Notes: generated by a model from the sequence alone, not told the origin. A stretch of 64,000 nucleotides of DNA from Micromonospora sp. CCTCC AA 2012012 (GCF_040499845.1 NZ_CP159342.1:5146001-5210000), one strand, 5' to 3'. Shown: positions 45,097 to 54,818, numbered from the stretch's first letter. Numbers and translations: made by a program.

Positions 45097-45627
45097 ATGA
45101 CGGACGGCAGGAACCAGGAGCGCACTCTGGTGCTGCTCCGGCACGCCAAGGCCGAACAGTCCCCGGGCACCCCGGATGTCGAGCGCCGGCTGACGGCCCG
45201 GGGGCACGCCGACGCGGCCGCCGCCGGCGCCTGGCTGGCCCGGCACGGGCTCCTCCCCGACGTGGTGCTCTGCTCCGCCGCGCGGCGGACCCGGCAGACC
45301 TGGCACGGGGTGGCGCTGGGCATGACGGGATCCCCGCCGGAAGGGGGACCGACGGGGTCGTCACCGGTGGTGCGCTACGAGCAGGCCGCGTACGAGGCGA
45401 GCCCGGAGGAGCTGCTGGAGCTCGTCCGGTCGGTGGCGCCGACGGCCGGAACGGTGCTGCTGGTGGCCCACAACCCAGGCATCTCGCTGCTCTCCGCCCT
45501 GCTGGACCCGGAACGGGCCGACCAGGACGGCCTGCGCACCACCGACCTCGTGGTGCACCGGCCGTCCACCGCCTGGCCCGACCTCGTCAGCGCCCCCCTC
45601 ACCACCCGCCACACCGCGCGCGGCTGA
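45097..45627 (+). CDS. SixA-like histidine phosphatase
   Basis: A 176-residue phosphohistidine phosphatase: LVLLRHAKAE holds the catalytic RH motif with His near residue 15, SAARRTRQTW follows, and LLVAHNPGIS holds the second catalytic His. E. coli SixA acts on phosphohistidine in phosphotransfer proteins; a substrate here is not known. A -10 like CAAGCT at 45085-45090 supports ATG 45097; an in-frame GTG at 45091 is possible. Confidence 0.88.
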   Translation: MTDGRNQERTLVLLRHAKAEQSPGTPDVERRLTARGHADAAAAGAWLARHGLLPDVVLCSAARRTRQTWHGVALGMTGSPPEGGPTGSSPVVRYEQAAYEASPEELLELVRSVAPTAGTVLLVAHNPGISLLSALLDPERADQDGLRTTDLVVHRPSTAWPDLVSAPLTTRHTARG

Positions 45628-45689
45628 GGCGGCCGTTTCCGTCCGGCAGCCGCTTCCTCGGCGGGGTGCAACCGGGGGGGCGCTCCGGG

Positions 45690-45959
45690 TCAGGACGGCG
45701 GGGCCGTGGGCGGCGGCGGGTCGGGCGGCGGGGGCATCATCGCGGTCGGGTGGGAGAGTCGGTTCTCCTCCACGATCAGCGTGCGTGCCCGCTTGCGCCG
45801 GTCCTGCCAGAACCACAGCGTGGTGAGCAGCACGGCCAGCCCGGCCAGGATGAACACCCAGCCGACCGCACGCAGGTCGATCCACCAGACGTTGGCCCGG
45901 ATGGCGAAGGTCATGATCGCGCCGAGCGCGATGAGAAAGATGCCGCTACCAATGCCCAT
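45690..45959 (-). CDS. DUF6458 two-helix membrane protein, paralog
   Basis: An 89-residue protein: MGIGSGIFLIALGAIMTFAI, second helix VGWVFILAGLAVLLTTLWFW, then a basic and Pro-rich tail. It is about 60% similar in the helical part to the protein at 44693-44980, including the WxD(L/V)R(A/V)VGW junction, so the two arose by duplication. GGGGAG precedes ATG 45959. The tail is more Pro-rich. Function is unknown. Confidence 0.82.
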   Translation of the reverse strand: MGIGSGIFLIALGAIMTFAIRANVWWIDLRAVGWVFILAGLAVLLTTLWFWQDRRKRARTLIVEENRLSHPTAMMPPPPDPPPPTAPPS

Positions 45960-46104
45960 GTGCGCTGCACTCCCCTGTGCGGTGGCCCTTGGGCGTACTC
46001 CTGACGTGGTCCGCGACGGTTACCCGCCAGGCGGCCGACCTACCACCGGCCCCGAACCGCATTTCCCGCCCGGCGACCTGGCGGCGGACGGGGCAGGGGG
46101 AAGC

Positions 46105-46146
46105 ACGACGGCGGCCGGCGAGCTGTCGCTCGCCGGCCGCCGTCGT
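46105..46146 (-). terminator. Terminator of acyl-CoA dehydrogenase gene
   Basis: Eighteen-base perfect arms (ACGACGGCGGCCGGCGAG and complement) around a CTGTCG loop, 23 bases beyond the stop. Confidence 0.83.
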
Positions 46147-46168
46147 CAGTACCGGGTCCCCGAGGGGA

Positions 46169-48025
46169 TCAGAAGGCCTCCTCCGGGAGGTCCATGATCT
46201 CCAGGTCGGCGCCCTCGATGATCCGCCGGTCGGCGCCGATGCGGGGCAGCACCTCGCGGGCGAAGAACCGGGCGGCGGCCACCTTGCCGGTGTAGAACGC
46301 CTTGTCGGTGGTGGAGACCTCGCCGCCCAGCGCCTTCAGCGCCACGTCGGCCTGCTTCTGGAGCAGCCAGCCGACCACCAGGTCGCCGATGGCCAGCAGG
46401 AACCGGCGGCTGCTCAGGCCGACCTTGTAGAGGGCCCGGGTGTCGCCCGCCTGGGCCTCGCCCATCCAGCCGGTCATCACGCCGAGGATGTTCTGGATCT
46501 CGGCGAGCGCCTTGCCGAGCGCCTGCCGCTCCTCCTTGAGCTGGCCGTTGCCGCCCTCGGTGGCGATGAACTCCTGGATCTCGCCGGCGACCGCCATCAG
46601 GGCCTTGCCGTTGTCCCGGACGATCTTCCGGAAGATCAGGTCGAGGCTCTGGATGGCCGTGGTGCCCTCGTACAGGGTGTCGATCTTGGCGTCCCGGACG
46701 TACTGCTCCAGGGGGTAGTCCTGGAGGAAGCCGGAGCCACCGAAGGTCTGCAGCGACTCGTGCCCGAGCAGCTCGTACGCCCGCTCCGAGCCGACGCCCT
46801 TCACCAGCGGGAGAAGCAGGTCGTTGACCCGCTTGGCCAGCTTGGTGGCCTTCTCGTCGCCGGCCGCCTCGGCGATGGCGACCTTGTCCTGCCAGGAGGC
46901 GGTGTAGCAGACCAGGGCGCGCAGGCCCTCGGCGTACGACTTCTGGAGCAGCAGCGAGCGACGCACGTCCGGGTGGTGGGTGATGGTCACCCGCGGGGCG
47001 GTCTTGTCGGCCTGCTGGATCAGGTCGGCGCCCTGGACCCGGTTCTTGGCGTACTCCAGGGCGTTCAGGTAGCCGGTGGAGAGGGTGGCGATCGCCTTGG
47101 TGCCGACCATCATCCGGGCGTACTCGATGATCATGAACATCTGCCGGATGCCGTCGTGCTTCTCGCCCAGCAGCCAGCCCTTGGCCGGTACGCCGTGCTC
47201 GCCGAAGGTCACCTCGCAGGTGTTGGAGACCTTCAGGCCCATCTTGTGCTCGACGTTGGTGGCGTAGACGCCGTTGCGCTCGCCCAACTCGCCGGTGGTC
47301 TCGTCGAAGTGGTACTTCGGCACCACGAAGAGGGAGAGGCCCTTGGTGCCCGGGCCGCCGACGCCCTCGACGCCGACCGGACGGGCCAGCACGTAGTGGA
47401 TGATGTTGTCGCTCAGGTCGTGCTCACCGGAGGTGATGAAGCGCTTCACGCCCTCGATGTGCCAGGAGCCGTCGGGCTGCTGGATCGCGCGGGTGCGGCC
47501 GGCGCCGACGTCCGAGCCGGCGTCCGGCTCGGTGAGCACCATGGTCGAGCCCCACTGCTTCTCGATGAAGAGCCGGGCCCACTTCTTCTGCTCCTCGGTG
47601 CCCTCGACGTGCAGCACGTGCGCGAAGGACGGGCCGGAGGCGTACATCCAGACGGGGGCGTTGGCGCCGAGCACCATCTCGGCGAGCGACCACCAGAGGG
47701 CGCGCGGGGCATTGGTGCCGCCCAGGGCCTCGGGGAGGTCCAGCCGCCAGAACTCGGAGTCCATGAACGCCTGGAACGACTTCTTGAACGACTCCGGCAG
47801 CGGCGCGGTGTGCGTGGCCGGGTCGAAGACCGGCGGATTGCGGTCGCTGTCCGTGTAGCTGGCGGCCAGGTCCTCGCGGGCCAGGCGGTCGACCTCGGAG
47901 AGGAAGCTGCGGGCGGTGTCGACGTCCAGGTCCGTGTACGGCTCCTGGCCGAACGTCCGGTCCGCCCCGAAGACCTCGAACAGGTTGAACTCGAGGTCCC
48001 GAAGGTTGCTCTTGTAGTGGGTCAT
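46169..48025 (-). CDS. Acyl-CoA dehydrogenase (FadE-type)
   Basis: The product is 618 residues, an FAD enzyme introducing a 2,3 double bond into acyl-CoA. Motifs: the FAD-binding [30 protein letters not shown], and the catalytic glutamate in [16 protein letters not shown] near residue 448. The extra C-terminal region (about 490-618) is typical of the larger actinobacterial FadE with a helical tail. ATG 48025 has no strong Shine-Dalgarno. A TetR-type palindrome lies 28 bases upstream. Confidence 0.93.
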   Translation of the reverse strand: MTHYKSNLRDLEFNLFEVFGADRTFGQEPYTDLDVDTARSFLSEVDRLAREDLAASYTDSDRNPPVFDPATHTAPLPESFKKSFQAFMDSEFWRLDLPEALGGTNAPRALWWSLAEMVLGANAPVWMYASGPSFAHVLHVEGTEEQKKWARLFIEKQWGSTMVLTEPDAGSDVGAGRTRAIQQPDGSWHIEGVKRFITSGEHDLSDNIIHYVLARPVGVEGVGGPGTKGLSLFVVPKYHFDETTGELGERNGVYATNVEHKMGLKVSNTCEVTFGEHGVPAKGWLLGEKHDGIRQMFMIIEYARMMVGTKAIATLSTGYLNALEYAKNRVQGADLIQQADKTAPRVTITHHPDVRRSLLLQKSYAEGLRALVCYTASWQDKVAIAEAAGDEKATKLAKRVNDLLLPLVKGVGSERAYELLGHESLQTFGGSGFLQDYPLEQYVRDAKIDTLYEGTTAIQSLDLIFRKIVRDNGKALMAVAGEIQEFIATEGGNGQLKEERQALGKALAEIQNILGVMTGWMGEAQAGDTRALYKVGLSSRRFLLAIGDLVVGWLLQKQADVALKALGGEVSTTDKAFYTGKVAAARFFAREVLPRIGADRRIIEGADLEIMDLPEEAF

Positions 48026-48053
48026 GCTCGCTGGCCCCGCTTCCGGACAGGTG

Positions 48054-48067
48054 TTACCGATCAGTAA
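48054..48067 (-). promoter_or_regulatory. TetR-type operator in front of acyl-CoA dehydrogenase gene
   Basis: TTACCGATCAGTAA, a near-perfect palindrome of the form TTACYGATCRGTAA, lies 29 bases before the start. Fatty-acid TetR regulators use such sites; no candidate regulator gene is nearby. Confidence 0.6.
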
Positions 48068-48154
48068 CCCCGACTGTATTACTCGCGGGTAGGTAACGAC
48101 AAGCCGATCGAGGAAGTGACAGCAATTACACACCTCCGGTTCACCGGAGGATGC

Positions 48155-49282
48155 TCAGCTCTCCGCCGCGCCGACCTCCCAGCTCGGCACGGCGGCGGTC
48201 GGGGCCGGCCGCGACCCGGTGTACTCCATCAGCACCAGCGCGATGTCGTCGTCCAGCCGGCCGTGCACCCACTCGACCAGCGCGGTCTCCAGCGACGCCA
48301 GCCCGTCGCCGACCGTGCCGTGACCGAGCAGCCGCCAGGCCCGGTCGGCCGTCGGGAAGAACTCGCCGTCCCGGCGCGCCTCCCCCAGTCCGTCGGTGAA
48401 GAGCAGCAGGCGGTCGCCCGGCTCCAGCCGCTCCACCCGGGGGCGGACCACCGGCATGAACCCGAGCGGCGGGGCGGGGGCGGGCGGTTCGAGCGGGATC
48501 ACCGCGCCCCGGCGCAGCAGCAGGGGTGCCGGGTGTCCGCAGTTGACGATGGTGAGCGTGCCGCCCCGCTCCTCGACCAGCGCCGCCGTGACGAAGTCCT
48601 CGTCACCCACGTTGCGGGCCACCGCGCGGTCCAGGTCCGTCACCACCGCCCGCAGGTCCGCCCGCTCGTACGCCACGTGCCGGTAGGAACCGAGCACGAT
48701 GCTGGCGAGCCGGACCGCGTCCAAACCCTTGCCCCGGACGTCTCCGATGATCATGCGGACGCCGTACGGGGTGTCCATCGCCTCGTACAGGTCGCCGCCG
48801 ATCTCGGCGGTCGCCGTCGACGAGATGTACCGCCCGGCCACCGAGAGGGTGCCGACCTGCGGGCCGAGCGGCCGGAGCACCGCCTGCTGGGCCACCGCGG
48901 CGAGCTTGGACAGCTCGGCGATCCGTTCCGCCTGCCCCTCCCGGACCGACGCGACCGCCGCGGCGATCCCGGTGGCCAACGCGATGCCGGCGACGTTGAC
49001 CGCGCTGACCAGCGACATCGTCTGCTCGGCGAGGGCGAAGGCGGCCCCGATCAGGGTGGCCAGCGCGCCCACCCCGAGCACCACCCGCCACGAGGCGAGC
49101 GCGGCGGCGAGGAAGGGTGCGGCCACCATCAGCGCCACGTAGTGCGCCGGTCGGCCGTCGGCGAGTTCCGCCGCCGAGACGAGCGCGAGCAGCGCGAGGG
49201 CCGCGCCGAGGCCGGCGCGGGATCCGGGGCTCAGTGGGCCGCGGCCCGACTGGAAGGGATGCGTGCGTACATCGAACAGCAT
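48155..49282 (-). CDS. SpoIIE/PP2C-type membrane phosphatase (RsbU-like)
   Basis: The product is 375 residues: an N-terminal group of hydrophobic segments (about 20-115), a short coiled linker (REGQAERIAELSKLAAVAQQAVL), then a PP2C SpoIIE domain with GGDLYEA, IGDVRGKGLDAVR, CGHPAPLLLRRG, FTDGLGEARRDGEFF and DDDIALVLM. The Asp residues for two metals are present. Such enzymes dephosphorylate anti-sigma antagonists or control sigma factors; no partner switch genes are nearby. The start ATG 49282 was chosen for the conserved MLFDVR and removal of shadow sequence. Confidence 0.87.
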   Translation of the reverse strand: MLFDVRTHPFQSGRGPLSPGSRAGLGAALALLALVSAAELADGRPAHYVALMVAAPFLAAALASWRVVLGVGALATLIGAAFALAEQTMSLVSAVNVAGIALATGIAAAVASVREGQAERIAELSKLAAVAQQAVLRPLGPQVGTLSVAGRYISSTATAEIGGDLYEAMDTPYGVRMIIGDVRGKGLDAVRLASIVLGSYRHVAYERADLRAVVTDLDRAVARNVGDEDFVTAALVEERGGTLTIVNCGHPAPLLLRRGAVIPLEPPAPAPPLGFMPVVRPRVERLEPGDRLLLFTDGLGEARRDGEFFPTADRAWRLLGHGTVGDGLASLETALVEWVHGRLDDDIALVLMEYTGSRPAPTAAVPSWEVGAAES

Positions 49283-49382
49283 GCCTGATGGACGTGAACA
49301 GGTGAATGAACCTGGCCCGACGTCCGAGAACGTTCTGCCCGGGCGGACGCCTCCGCCGGCCCGATCGCCGTCGGTCACCCGA

Positions 49383-50027
49383 TCAGCCGAGCACCTCGTA
49401 CTTCACGTCCACCTCGCCGAGGTCGACGGAGGCGATGGCCGCGAAGGCGGCCCGGGAGAGGTCGATGCAGCGGCCGTCGACGTACGGACCGCGGTCGTTG
49501 ATCCGGACGATGACCGACTTGCCGTTGGCCGGGTTGGTCACCCGGACCCGGGTGTTGAAGGGCAGCGTCTTGTGCGCGGCGGTCAGCGCGTCGGGGTTGA
49601 AGGTCTCCCCGTTGGCGGTCATCTGACCCTCGTCGTAGAAGGACGCGCCGCAGGAGCCGCTGTCGACGACCTTGACGGCCGGGGCGGTCTTCTTCGCCGT
49701 GGCGCTCGGCCGGGGGCTGGCGGTCCGCACCTTGCTCCGGGACGCCGCCTGGGTCCGGGTCACCTTCGGGCTGGGGCTGGCGGTGGTGGCCGTCGGCGAG
49801 GGGCTGAGGCTCGGCGCGACCGACGCGCTGGGCGAGGGGGACGCGGAGCTGGGGGCGAGGGTGCTGGGCAGCGCCTCGGCGACGGCCGCCTCGGGCTCGG
49901 CGGGGCCGGAGGTCAGCTGGACCGCACCGACGGTCCCCCCGACGGCGAGCGCCACGCCGACGGCGGCGGTGGCCGCGATGCCGGCCGGCGAGGAGAATCT
50001 GCGGGTACGGAAGTGCCTACCAGCCAC
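49383..50027 (-). CDS. RlpA-like double-psi beta-barrel protein
   Basis: A 214-residue exported protein: a membrane helix near 16-38, a Pro/Ser/Ala/Thr-rich linker of about 80 residues, then an RlpA-type DPBB domain ([59 protein letters not shown]) with the lytic transglycosylase Asp in RINDRGP. It probably cleaves or binds denuded glycan at the septum. GTG 50027 has AAAGGA eight bases upstream and a promoter 40 bases upstream. Confidence 0.86.
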   Translation of the reverse strand: MAGRHFRTRRFSSPAGIAATAAVGVALAVGGTVGAVQLTSGPAEPEAAVAEALPSTLAPSSASPSPSASVAPSLSPSPTATTASPSPKVTRTQAASRSKVRTASPRPSATAKKTAPAVKVVDSGSCGASFYDEGQMTANGETFNPDALTAAHKTLPFNTRVRVTNPANGKSVIVRINDRGPYVDGRCIDLSRAAFAAIASVDLGEVDVKYEVLG

Positions 50028-50065
50028 CGGCCAGGTCCTTTCATCAGCTGAACAAACCGGGTCGG

Positions 50066-50096
50066 ACCGTAACGAGAGAAGCACTTCCGAAGTCAA
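50066..50096 (-). promoter_or_regulatory. Promoter of RlpA-like gene
   Basis: Minus strand -35 TTGACT and -10 TACGGT, spacing 19 bases. It leaves about 30 bases of 5' UTR before GTG 50027, too short for a c-di-AMP riboswitch. Confidence 0.6.
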
Positions 50097-50233
50097 CGTG
50101 ATCATGGTGCTATGCCCGCATTTACCCTGGTACGTGTAGCCGTTCGGAGGATGCCGACTGGCCCGGTCGGGGGAAGGACCGCTGGCCGCAGCCGGTGGGT
50201 GATCGCACGGCATCGGTGCCTCAGGATGGTCTC

Positions 50234-50776
50234 GTGCTGAACGATCGTCTGGTCGAGCTGTTCCGCTGGGTCGACCCGGGCCCGCAGGCCGGTCACCTGG
50301 TCAGCGACGTCTCGGGCTGGTGGCGCGACCCGGAGGTGCTGGCCGCGCTCGGGCCCGCCCTGGTGGCGCCCTTCCGACCGGCCCGCCCGACGGTGGTGCT
50401 CGCCCCGGCGGTCACCGGCGTGCTGCTCGGCCCGCTCGCCGCGACCGCCCTCGGGGTGGGCTTCGTGGCGGCGTACAAGGCCGGTGACGGGCGACTGCCG
50501 GCCGGGGCGGTGACCTGGGCGCAGAGCCCGCCCGACTTCCGGGGCCGGCGGGTCACCCTCGGCGTCCGGGACCGGCACCTCGGCCCCGGGGACCGGGTGC
50601 TGCTGGTGGACGACTGGGTGGCCACCGGCGCGCAACTGCGCGCCCTGCACGACATCTGCGCGCGGCGCGGCGCCGAGGTCGTGGGCACCGCCGCCGTGGT
50701 CGCCGACTGCCCACCCGAGGTCGCCACCGAACTCCGGGTCCACGCCCTGGTCGACGCCGCCCGGTTCCCGGCCTGA
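50234..50776 (+). CDS. Phosphoribosyltransferase family protein
   Basis: A 180-residue type I PRTase with the PRPP motif [13 protein letters not shown] and a hydrophobic core typical of adenine-PRTase-like proteins. GTG 50234 was chosen because CAGGAT ends six bases before it; an in-frame GTG at 50195 is possible. The substrate is not evident; adenine or orotate PRTases are named elsewhere, so this may be a nucleobase salvage enzyme. Confidence 0.82.
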   Translation: MLNDRLVELFRWVDPGPQAGHLVSDVSGWWRDPEVLAALGPALVAPFRPARPTVVLAPAVTGVLLGPLAATALGVGFVAAYKAGDGRLPAGAVTWAQSPPDFRGRRVTLGVRDRHLGPGDRVLLVDDWVATGAQLRALHDICARRGAEVVGTAAVVADCPPEVATELRVHALVDAARFPA

Positions 50777-50795
50777 CCGGTGCCGGCCGGGCGGC

Positions 50796-51311
50796 TCAGC
50801 CGACGAACTCCTCCACTGCGGTGCAGACGCGGCCCAGCACCTCGGCCGAGCGCGCCAGCGGGCCGGGCACGAGCAGGGAATGATCCGCGTCGGGGATCTC
50901 CAGCACGTGCGGGGTGAGCCGGCGGGCCTCCCGGCCGTCCCAGAGTGAGTCGGCCGTGCCACCGACCAGCAGGAACGGCTCCGCCGCCCGGCCCAGCGCG
51001 TCGGTCACGTCGGCCCGGTGCAGCAGCGGCGTGAGCCAGACCGCGCGCAGCCCGCGCTCGGCGGCCAGCGGGGCGGCGAACGAGCCGAGCGACTTGCCGA
51101 CCAGCAGGTCGGTCCGCGTACCGAGCGCCGGGGTCACCTGCTCGGCCACCCAGGGGGCGGCCCGGTCGCCGCCGAGGTCGTGGGGCACCTGCCAGGTCAC
51201 CTCGTGGGTGCCGAAGCCGCGCCGACGCAGCGCCTCACCCAGATAGGCGAAGAGCGGGCCCCGGGTGTCGTACCCCCGGCCCGGAACGAGCACCGCGCGC
51301 CGATCCGCCAT
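50796..51311 (-). CDS. Small alpha/beta hydrolase
   Basis: A 171-residue protein with GKSLGSFAAPL as nucleophile elbow (GxSxG-type, Ser near 75), Asp in LLVGGTADSLWDG and His in EIPDADHSLL as the rest of the triad. The length is short for the fold, which fits the COG3571-type group. GAGGAGG precedes ATG 51311. Convergent with the PRTase gene. No substrate evident. Confidence 0.82.
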   Translation of the reverse strand: MADRRAVLVPGRGYDTRGPLFAYLGEALRRRGFGTHEVTWQVPHDLGGDRAAPWVAEQVTPALGTRTDLLVGKSLGSFAAPLAAERGLRAVWLTPLLHRADVTDALGRAAEPFLLVGGTADSLWDGREARRLTPHVLEIPDADHSLLVPGPLARSAEVLGRVCTAVEEFVG

Positions 51312-51418
51312 GGTCGCCTCCTCGTGGTCCCGACCGCCCTCACGCTAACGCCGACGGGTCGCCGACGGCGGCCCGAAATGCCGCGACGCACCTTCAGCCG
51401 GCGGCTAGCCTCGGCAGG

Positions 51419-51847
51419 ATGTGGCCTCGGATCGGTGGACTCCGCACGCTCGCCCTCGGCACGCCCGGCGAGCTGCGCGCCTCCCTCAACACCCTCGTGC
51501 TGACCGGCGTGAAGACGGCGACCGCCGGCCTGACCACCGAGTACGCCGAGGAGAACGAGGAGCTGGAGCAGGTCGGCGAACGGCTCGCCCTGGTCGACGA
51601 CCACGACGCGCTCGTCGGCGTGGTCGAGGTGACCGGGGTCGAGGTGGTCCGGTTCGCCGACGTCCCGTGGGACTTCGCCCGCTCCGAGGGGGAGGGTGAC
51701 CGCTCCATCGAGGAGTGGCGGGAGGGCCATTCCGGCTACTGGGCCCGGCAGGGCACCCCGGTCACCGACGACACCGAGATCGTCTGCATCCGGTTCCGCC
51801 TGGTCTCCACCGGCGACGCCGTCACCACCGGCGACCTCAGCACCTGA
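51419..51847 (+). CDS. ASCH-domain protein
   Basis: A 142-residue protein with LVLTGVKTATAGLTTEYAEENEEL, the GVVEVTGVEVVRFADVPWDFARSEGEGDRSIEEW signature and EIVCIRFRLVS, as in ASCH (RNA-binding-like) proteins. TAGCCT at 51406-51411 lies seven bases before ATG 51419, indicating a leaderless mRNA. Related ASCH proteins hydrolyse N4-acetylcytidine; whether this one does is not established. Confidence 0.86.
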   Translation: MWPRIGGLRTLALGTPGELRASLNTLVLTGVKTATAGLTTEYAEENEELEQVGERLALVDDHDALVGVVEVTGVEVVRFADVPWDFARSEGEGDRSIEEWREGHSGYWARQGTPVTDDTEIVCIRFRLVSTGDAVTTGDLST

Positions 51848-51913
51848 GGCACGAGGCGGCACCCGGTCGCCACCGCCGTTGAGGCGCCGGACGACACCGG
51901 GCAACACCGCCGC

Positions 51914-52795
51914 TCAGGCGCGACGCAGCTCCGGCAGGAGGCGGGTGGCGACGTCGACCAGGATCGCCTCGTCGCCGGCGTACCAGCTGCTGGCTCGGGG
52001 CCAGTGGGTGACGACGTCGGTGAAGCCCAGCCGGGCGGCCCGGTCGACCTGGTCGGCGAAGAAGTCCGCGCTGCTCAGCGAGAAGACGGGGGCCGAGTCG
52101 AGGGAGAGGTAGCGGTCGAGGGTGGCCGGGTCGCGCCCCACCTTGTCGAGCGTCTCGTCCAGCCGGGCGGAGATCTCCGCCACCGTCGACCACCAGCCCT
52201 CGACGTCGTCGGCCTCGGCACCCGTGGTCACCCAGCCCTGCCCGAAGCGCGCCACCAACCGCATCGAACGCGGACCGTTGGCGGCCAGCACGAACGGCAC
52301 CCGGGGCTGCTGCACGCAGCCGGGGTTGCTGCGGGCGTCCACCGCCGCGAACCAGTCGCCGCGCCAGGTGGTCCCGTCCCCGCGCAGGATCTCGTCGAGC
52401 AGCTCGGTGAACTCCGCGAACCGGTCCACCCGCTGCCGGGGCGGCAGGGTCTCCCCGCCGAGCACCGTCGCGTCGAAGCCGATGCCGCCGGCCCCGAGCC
52501 CCAGCAGCAGCCGGCCGCCGGACACGTCGTCCAGCGCGGTCACCTGCCGGGCGAAGGCGGCCGGATGCCGGAAGTTGGGCGAGGCGACCAGGGTGCCCAG
52601 CCGGATCCGAGAGGTGACCGTCGCGGCGGCGGCCAGCGTCGTCACCGAGTCGAACCAGGGACCGTCGACCAGGTCCCGCCAGCCCAGGTGGTCGTACGTC
52701 CAGGCGTGGTCGAAGCCCCACTCGTCGACCTGCCGCCAGCGGCGCTGCGCGTCGGACCAGCGCTGGTCGGGGAGGATCACGATGCCAATCCGCAT
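51914..52795 (-). CDS. LLM-class F420-dependent oxidoreductase
   Basis: A 293-residue luciferase-like monooxygenase fold protein: MRIGIVILPDQ, WTYDHLGWRDLVDGPWFD, RIRLGTLVASPNFRHPAAFARQVTALDDVSGGRLLLGLGAGG and PFVLAANGPRSMRLVARFGQGWVT. The latter region binds F420 or FMN in the family; F420 is typical in actinomycetes. TACCCT seven bases before ATG 52795 suggests a leaderless start. Substrate unknown. Confidence 0.88.
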   Translation of the reverse strand: MRIGIVILPDQRWSDAQRRWRQVDEWGFDHAWTYDHLGWRDLVDGPWFDSVTTLAAAATVTSRIRLGTLVASPNFRHPAAFARQVTALDDVSGGRLLLGLGAGGIGFDATVLGGETLPPRQRVDRFAEFTELLDEILRGDGTTWRGDWFAAVDARSNPGCVQQPRVPFVLAANGPRSMRLVARFGQGWVTTGAEADDVEGWWSTVAEISARLDETLDKVGRDPATLDRYLSLDSAPVFSLSSADFFADQVDRAARLGFTDVVTHWPRASSWYAGDEAILVDVATRLLPELRRA

Positions 52796-52853
52796 GATCG
52801 CCAGGGTACGCGGACCGGCGGCGCGTGCGGCGCAGTCGCAGGCGCCTTCGGGG

Positions 52854-53417
52854 TCAGGTGGACACCTTGGCCAGCATGCGACCCAGGTGCGGTTCGAGCC
52901 TTCCCGGCTCCGCGCCGGTCACCTCCTGCGGCGTCCACCACCGGACGCTGCGGAACTCACCGGCGTCCGGGACCAGCTTCTGGTCGCGGCTGCCGCTGAG
53001 CACGAACCAGAGACTCACGTCGGTGTGCCGCTCCTGCGGCGGCCCGACCGTCTCCGTCACCGTGAGGAAGGCCGGACGCTCGCCGAACTCCGGCGCGAAG
53101 ACGGCCGGCACGCCCAGCTCCTCCACCATCTCCCGGCGTACGGTGTCGGCGGGGTGCTCGCCCGGCTCGACGTGACCGCCACTGGGCAGCCATCTCCCGG
53201 CCAGGCGGTGGTCGACCAGCAGCACGCTGCCGTCCGCCGCGTCGCGCAGCAGGAAATAGGCCACCAGGTGCGGCGAGGGGGTGCGCGGCTTCTCCCGCCG
53301 GAAGATGTCGTCGGTCGTGGCCAGCCAGGCCAGGCACTCCGCCCGGTGCCGCACCTCCAGCGCGTCCACCGGCGTCAACGACTCGACCAGCGCCCGGATC
53401 TCCGCCTCCACCCGCAT
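52854..53417 (-). CDS. NUDIX hydrolase
   Basis: A 187-residue NUDIX protein with the box GHVEPGEHPADTVRREMVEELGV (all catalytic residues present), preceded by an N-terminal helical extension of about 45 residues. CAGCAT at 53425-53430 lies seven bases before ATG 53417, a leaderless pattern. The open frame to 53735 is a shadow. Substrate cannot be told; housecleaning of modified nucleotides is typical. Confidence 0.86.
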   Translation of the reverse strand: MRVEAEIRALVESLTPVDALEVRHRAECLAWLATTDDIFRREKPRTPSPHLVAYFLLRDAADGSVLLVDHRLAGRWLPSGGHVEPGEHPADTVRREMVEELGVPAVFAPEFGERPAFLTVTETVGPPQERHTDVSLWFVLSGSRDQKLVPDAGEFRSVRWWTPQEVTGAEPGRLEPHLGRMLAKVST

Positions 53418-53451
53418 GCCCCGGATGCTGCCAGCCGGGTCCGACACCCCG

Positions 53452-54345
53452 TCAGCCCGTCGGTGACGGATTCGCGTCGACCGCGGCGCGGACGAACTCG
53501 CGTACCCGATGGGTGGTGTTGGTCTCCCGCCACACCGGACCGCGCCGGATCGGCGGCGCGTCGTGGATCGGCACGTAGGCCACGTCCGGGCGCGGGTAGT
53601 ACCGCCGGGTGTGCGCACCCACCGGCAGCACACCCCTGCCCAGCGCCACCAGGGAGAGCATCTCGGAGAAGGTGGCGCCCGCCGGGCCCTTCGGCACCGG
53701 CCGCCCGGCGGGCGTCCGATCCGGCGTACGGTCACGCTTGAACCCGTCGGAGGTCACCGCCGGATACTGGATCACCGGATGGTCGGCCAGCACCTCCAGC
53801 GAGACCGATTCGGCACCGGCCAAGGGGTGACCCGCGGCCACCGCGAGGACCCGGTCCTCCGCGATCAGCGCCGGGCCGCACGCCATGCCGTCGAAGGGGT
53901 ACGACGCGAGGAGCACGTCGATCGAGCCGTCCAGCAGGCTCGACCGGGTATTCGCGAGCTGCGCCTCGTGGACGTGCACCGCGCAGTCCGGGTGCCGCTC
54001 GGTGAAGAGGCTGACCGCCCGGAGCAGCACCGGTGCCGTCCACTCGCCGAGGAACGCCACCCGCAGCTCGCCGGTGACACCCCGCCCGGACTCGACGGCC
54101 CGCCGGACGGCGTCCTCGATGCCGGCCACCAATGGGCGCAGGTCGTCGGCGAGGCGTGCCCCGATCGGGGTCAACCGGACCACCCGGCTGGTGCGTTCGA
54201 AGAGCGGCGCGCCGATCCGGCGTTCCAGCTTCTTGATGACGTGACTGATCCGGCCGGTGGTGACCCGCAGCCGCTCGGCGGTCCGTCCGAAGTGCAGCTC
54301 CTCCGCGAGGGTCAGGAAGGTCTCGATCTCGTGCCGCTCCAGCAA
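53452..54345 (-). CDS. LysR-family transcriptional regulator
   Basis: A 297-residue regulator: N-terminal helix-turn-helix (AEELHFGRTAERLRVTTGRISHVIKKLERRIGAPLFERTSRVVRLT) and a substrate-binding domain with two lobes. TTG 54345 was chosen since LysR proteins start just before this (LERHEIETF) and GGTGGGGG precedes; the frame to 54393 has GTG 54375. It is divergent from the DUF1801 gene, which may be its target. Inducer unknown. Confidence 0.85.
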   Translation of the reverse strand: MLERHEIETFLTLAEELHFGRTAERLRVTTGRISHVIKKLERRIGAPLFERTSRVVRLTPIGARLADDLRPLVAGIEDAVRRAVESGRGVTGELRVAFLGEWTAPVLLRAVSLFTERHPDCAVHVHEAQLANTRSSLLDGSIDVLLASYPFDGMACGPALIAEDRVLAVAAGHPLAGAESVSLEVLADHPVIQYPAVTSDGFKRDRTPDRTPAGRPVPKGPAGATFSEMLSLVALGRGVLPVGAHTRRYYPRPDVAYVPIHDAPPIRRGPVWRETNTTHRVREFVRAAVDANPSPTG

Positions 54346-54461
54346 ACCCGACCCCCACCGTTGAATCTGGTTCACCGATCGTAGTCCGATCACGGCTTGG
54401 TCCGGATCACCGTCGCGACGATCGTGGAGGACGTCGGATCCGCCGGACGAGAGAAGGCCGC

Positions 54462-54818
54462 ATGAGCACCCTGATCGGCTACCTGACCAGCCTCGACGCC
54501 CCCCGACGCGAGGTCGCCGGGAAGCTGTGCGACGTCGTCGACGCCGCCCTGCCCGAGGCCACCGCGGCGATGTGGCACGGCCACCCGACCTGGAGCCTGG
54601 GCGACCGGCCCGGCAAGGTGCCGCTCTGCCTGGTCAAGGCCTATCCGGCGTACGTCACCTTCGGCCTGTGGCGCGGCCAGGAGGTCACCGACACCTCCGG
54701 TCGACTCACCCCGGGTGCCCGACGGATGGCCTCGGTGAGACTCCGTGCGGTCGACGAGATCGACCCGACCCTCTTCACCGACTGGCTGCGGCAGGCGTAC
54801 GCCCTGGAGAACCGGTGA
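54462..54818 (+). CDS. DUF1801 (YdhG-like) protein
   Basis: A 118-residue protein with MWHGHPTWSLGDRPGKVPLCLVKAYPAYVTFGLWRG, matching the DUF1801/YdhG fold. GAGAGAAGG lies just upstream of ATG 54462. It overlaps the next VOC gene by four bases. It is divergent from the LysR gene, and the 116-base gap contains a CGTCGCGACG palindrome at 54411-54420. No function is known. Confidence 0.82.
   Translation: MSTLIGYLTSLDAPRREVAGKLCDVVDAALPEATAAMWHGHPTWSLGDRPGKVPLCLVKAYPAYVTFGLWRGQEVTDTSGRLTPGARRMASVRLRAVDEIDPTLFTDWLRQAYALENR

Noticed and set aside
53452..54461. Possible LysR box in the LysR/DUF1801 gap
   Set aside because: There is a CGTCGCGACG palindrome and weak GATC repeats, but no clear T-N11-A site, so assignment is uncertain.
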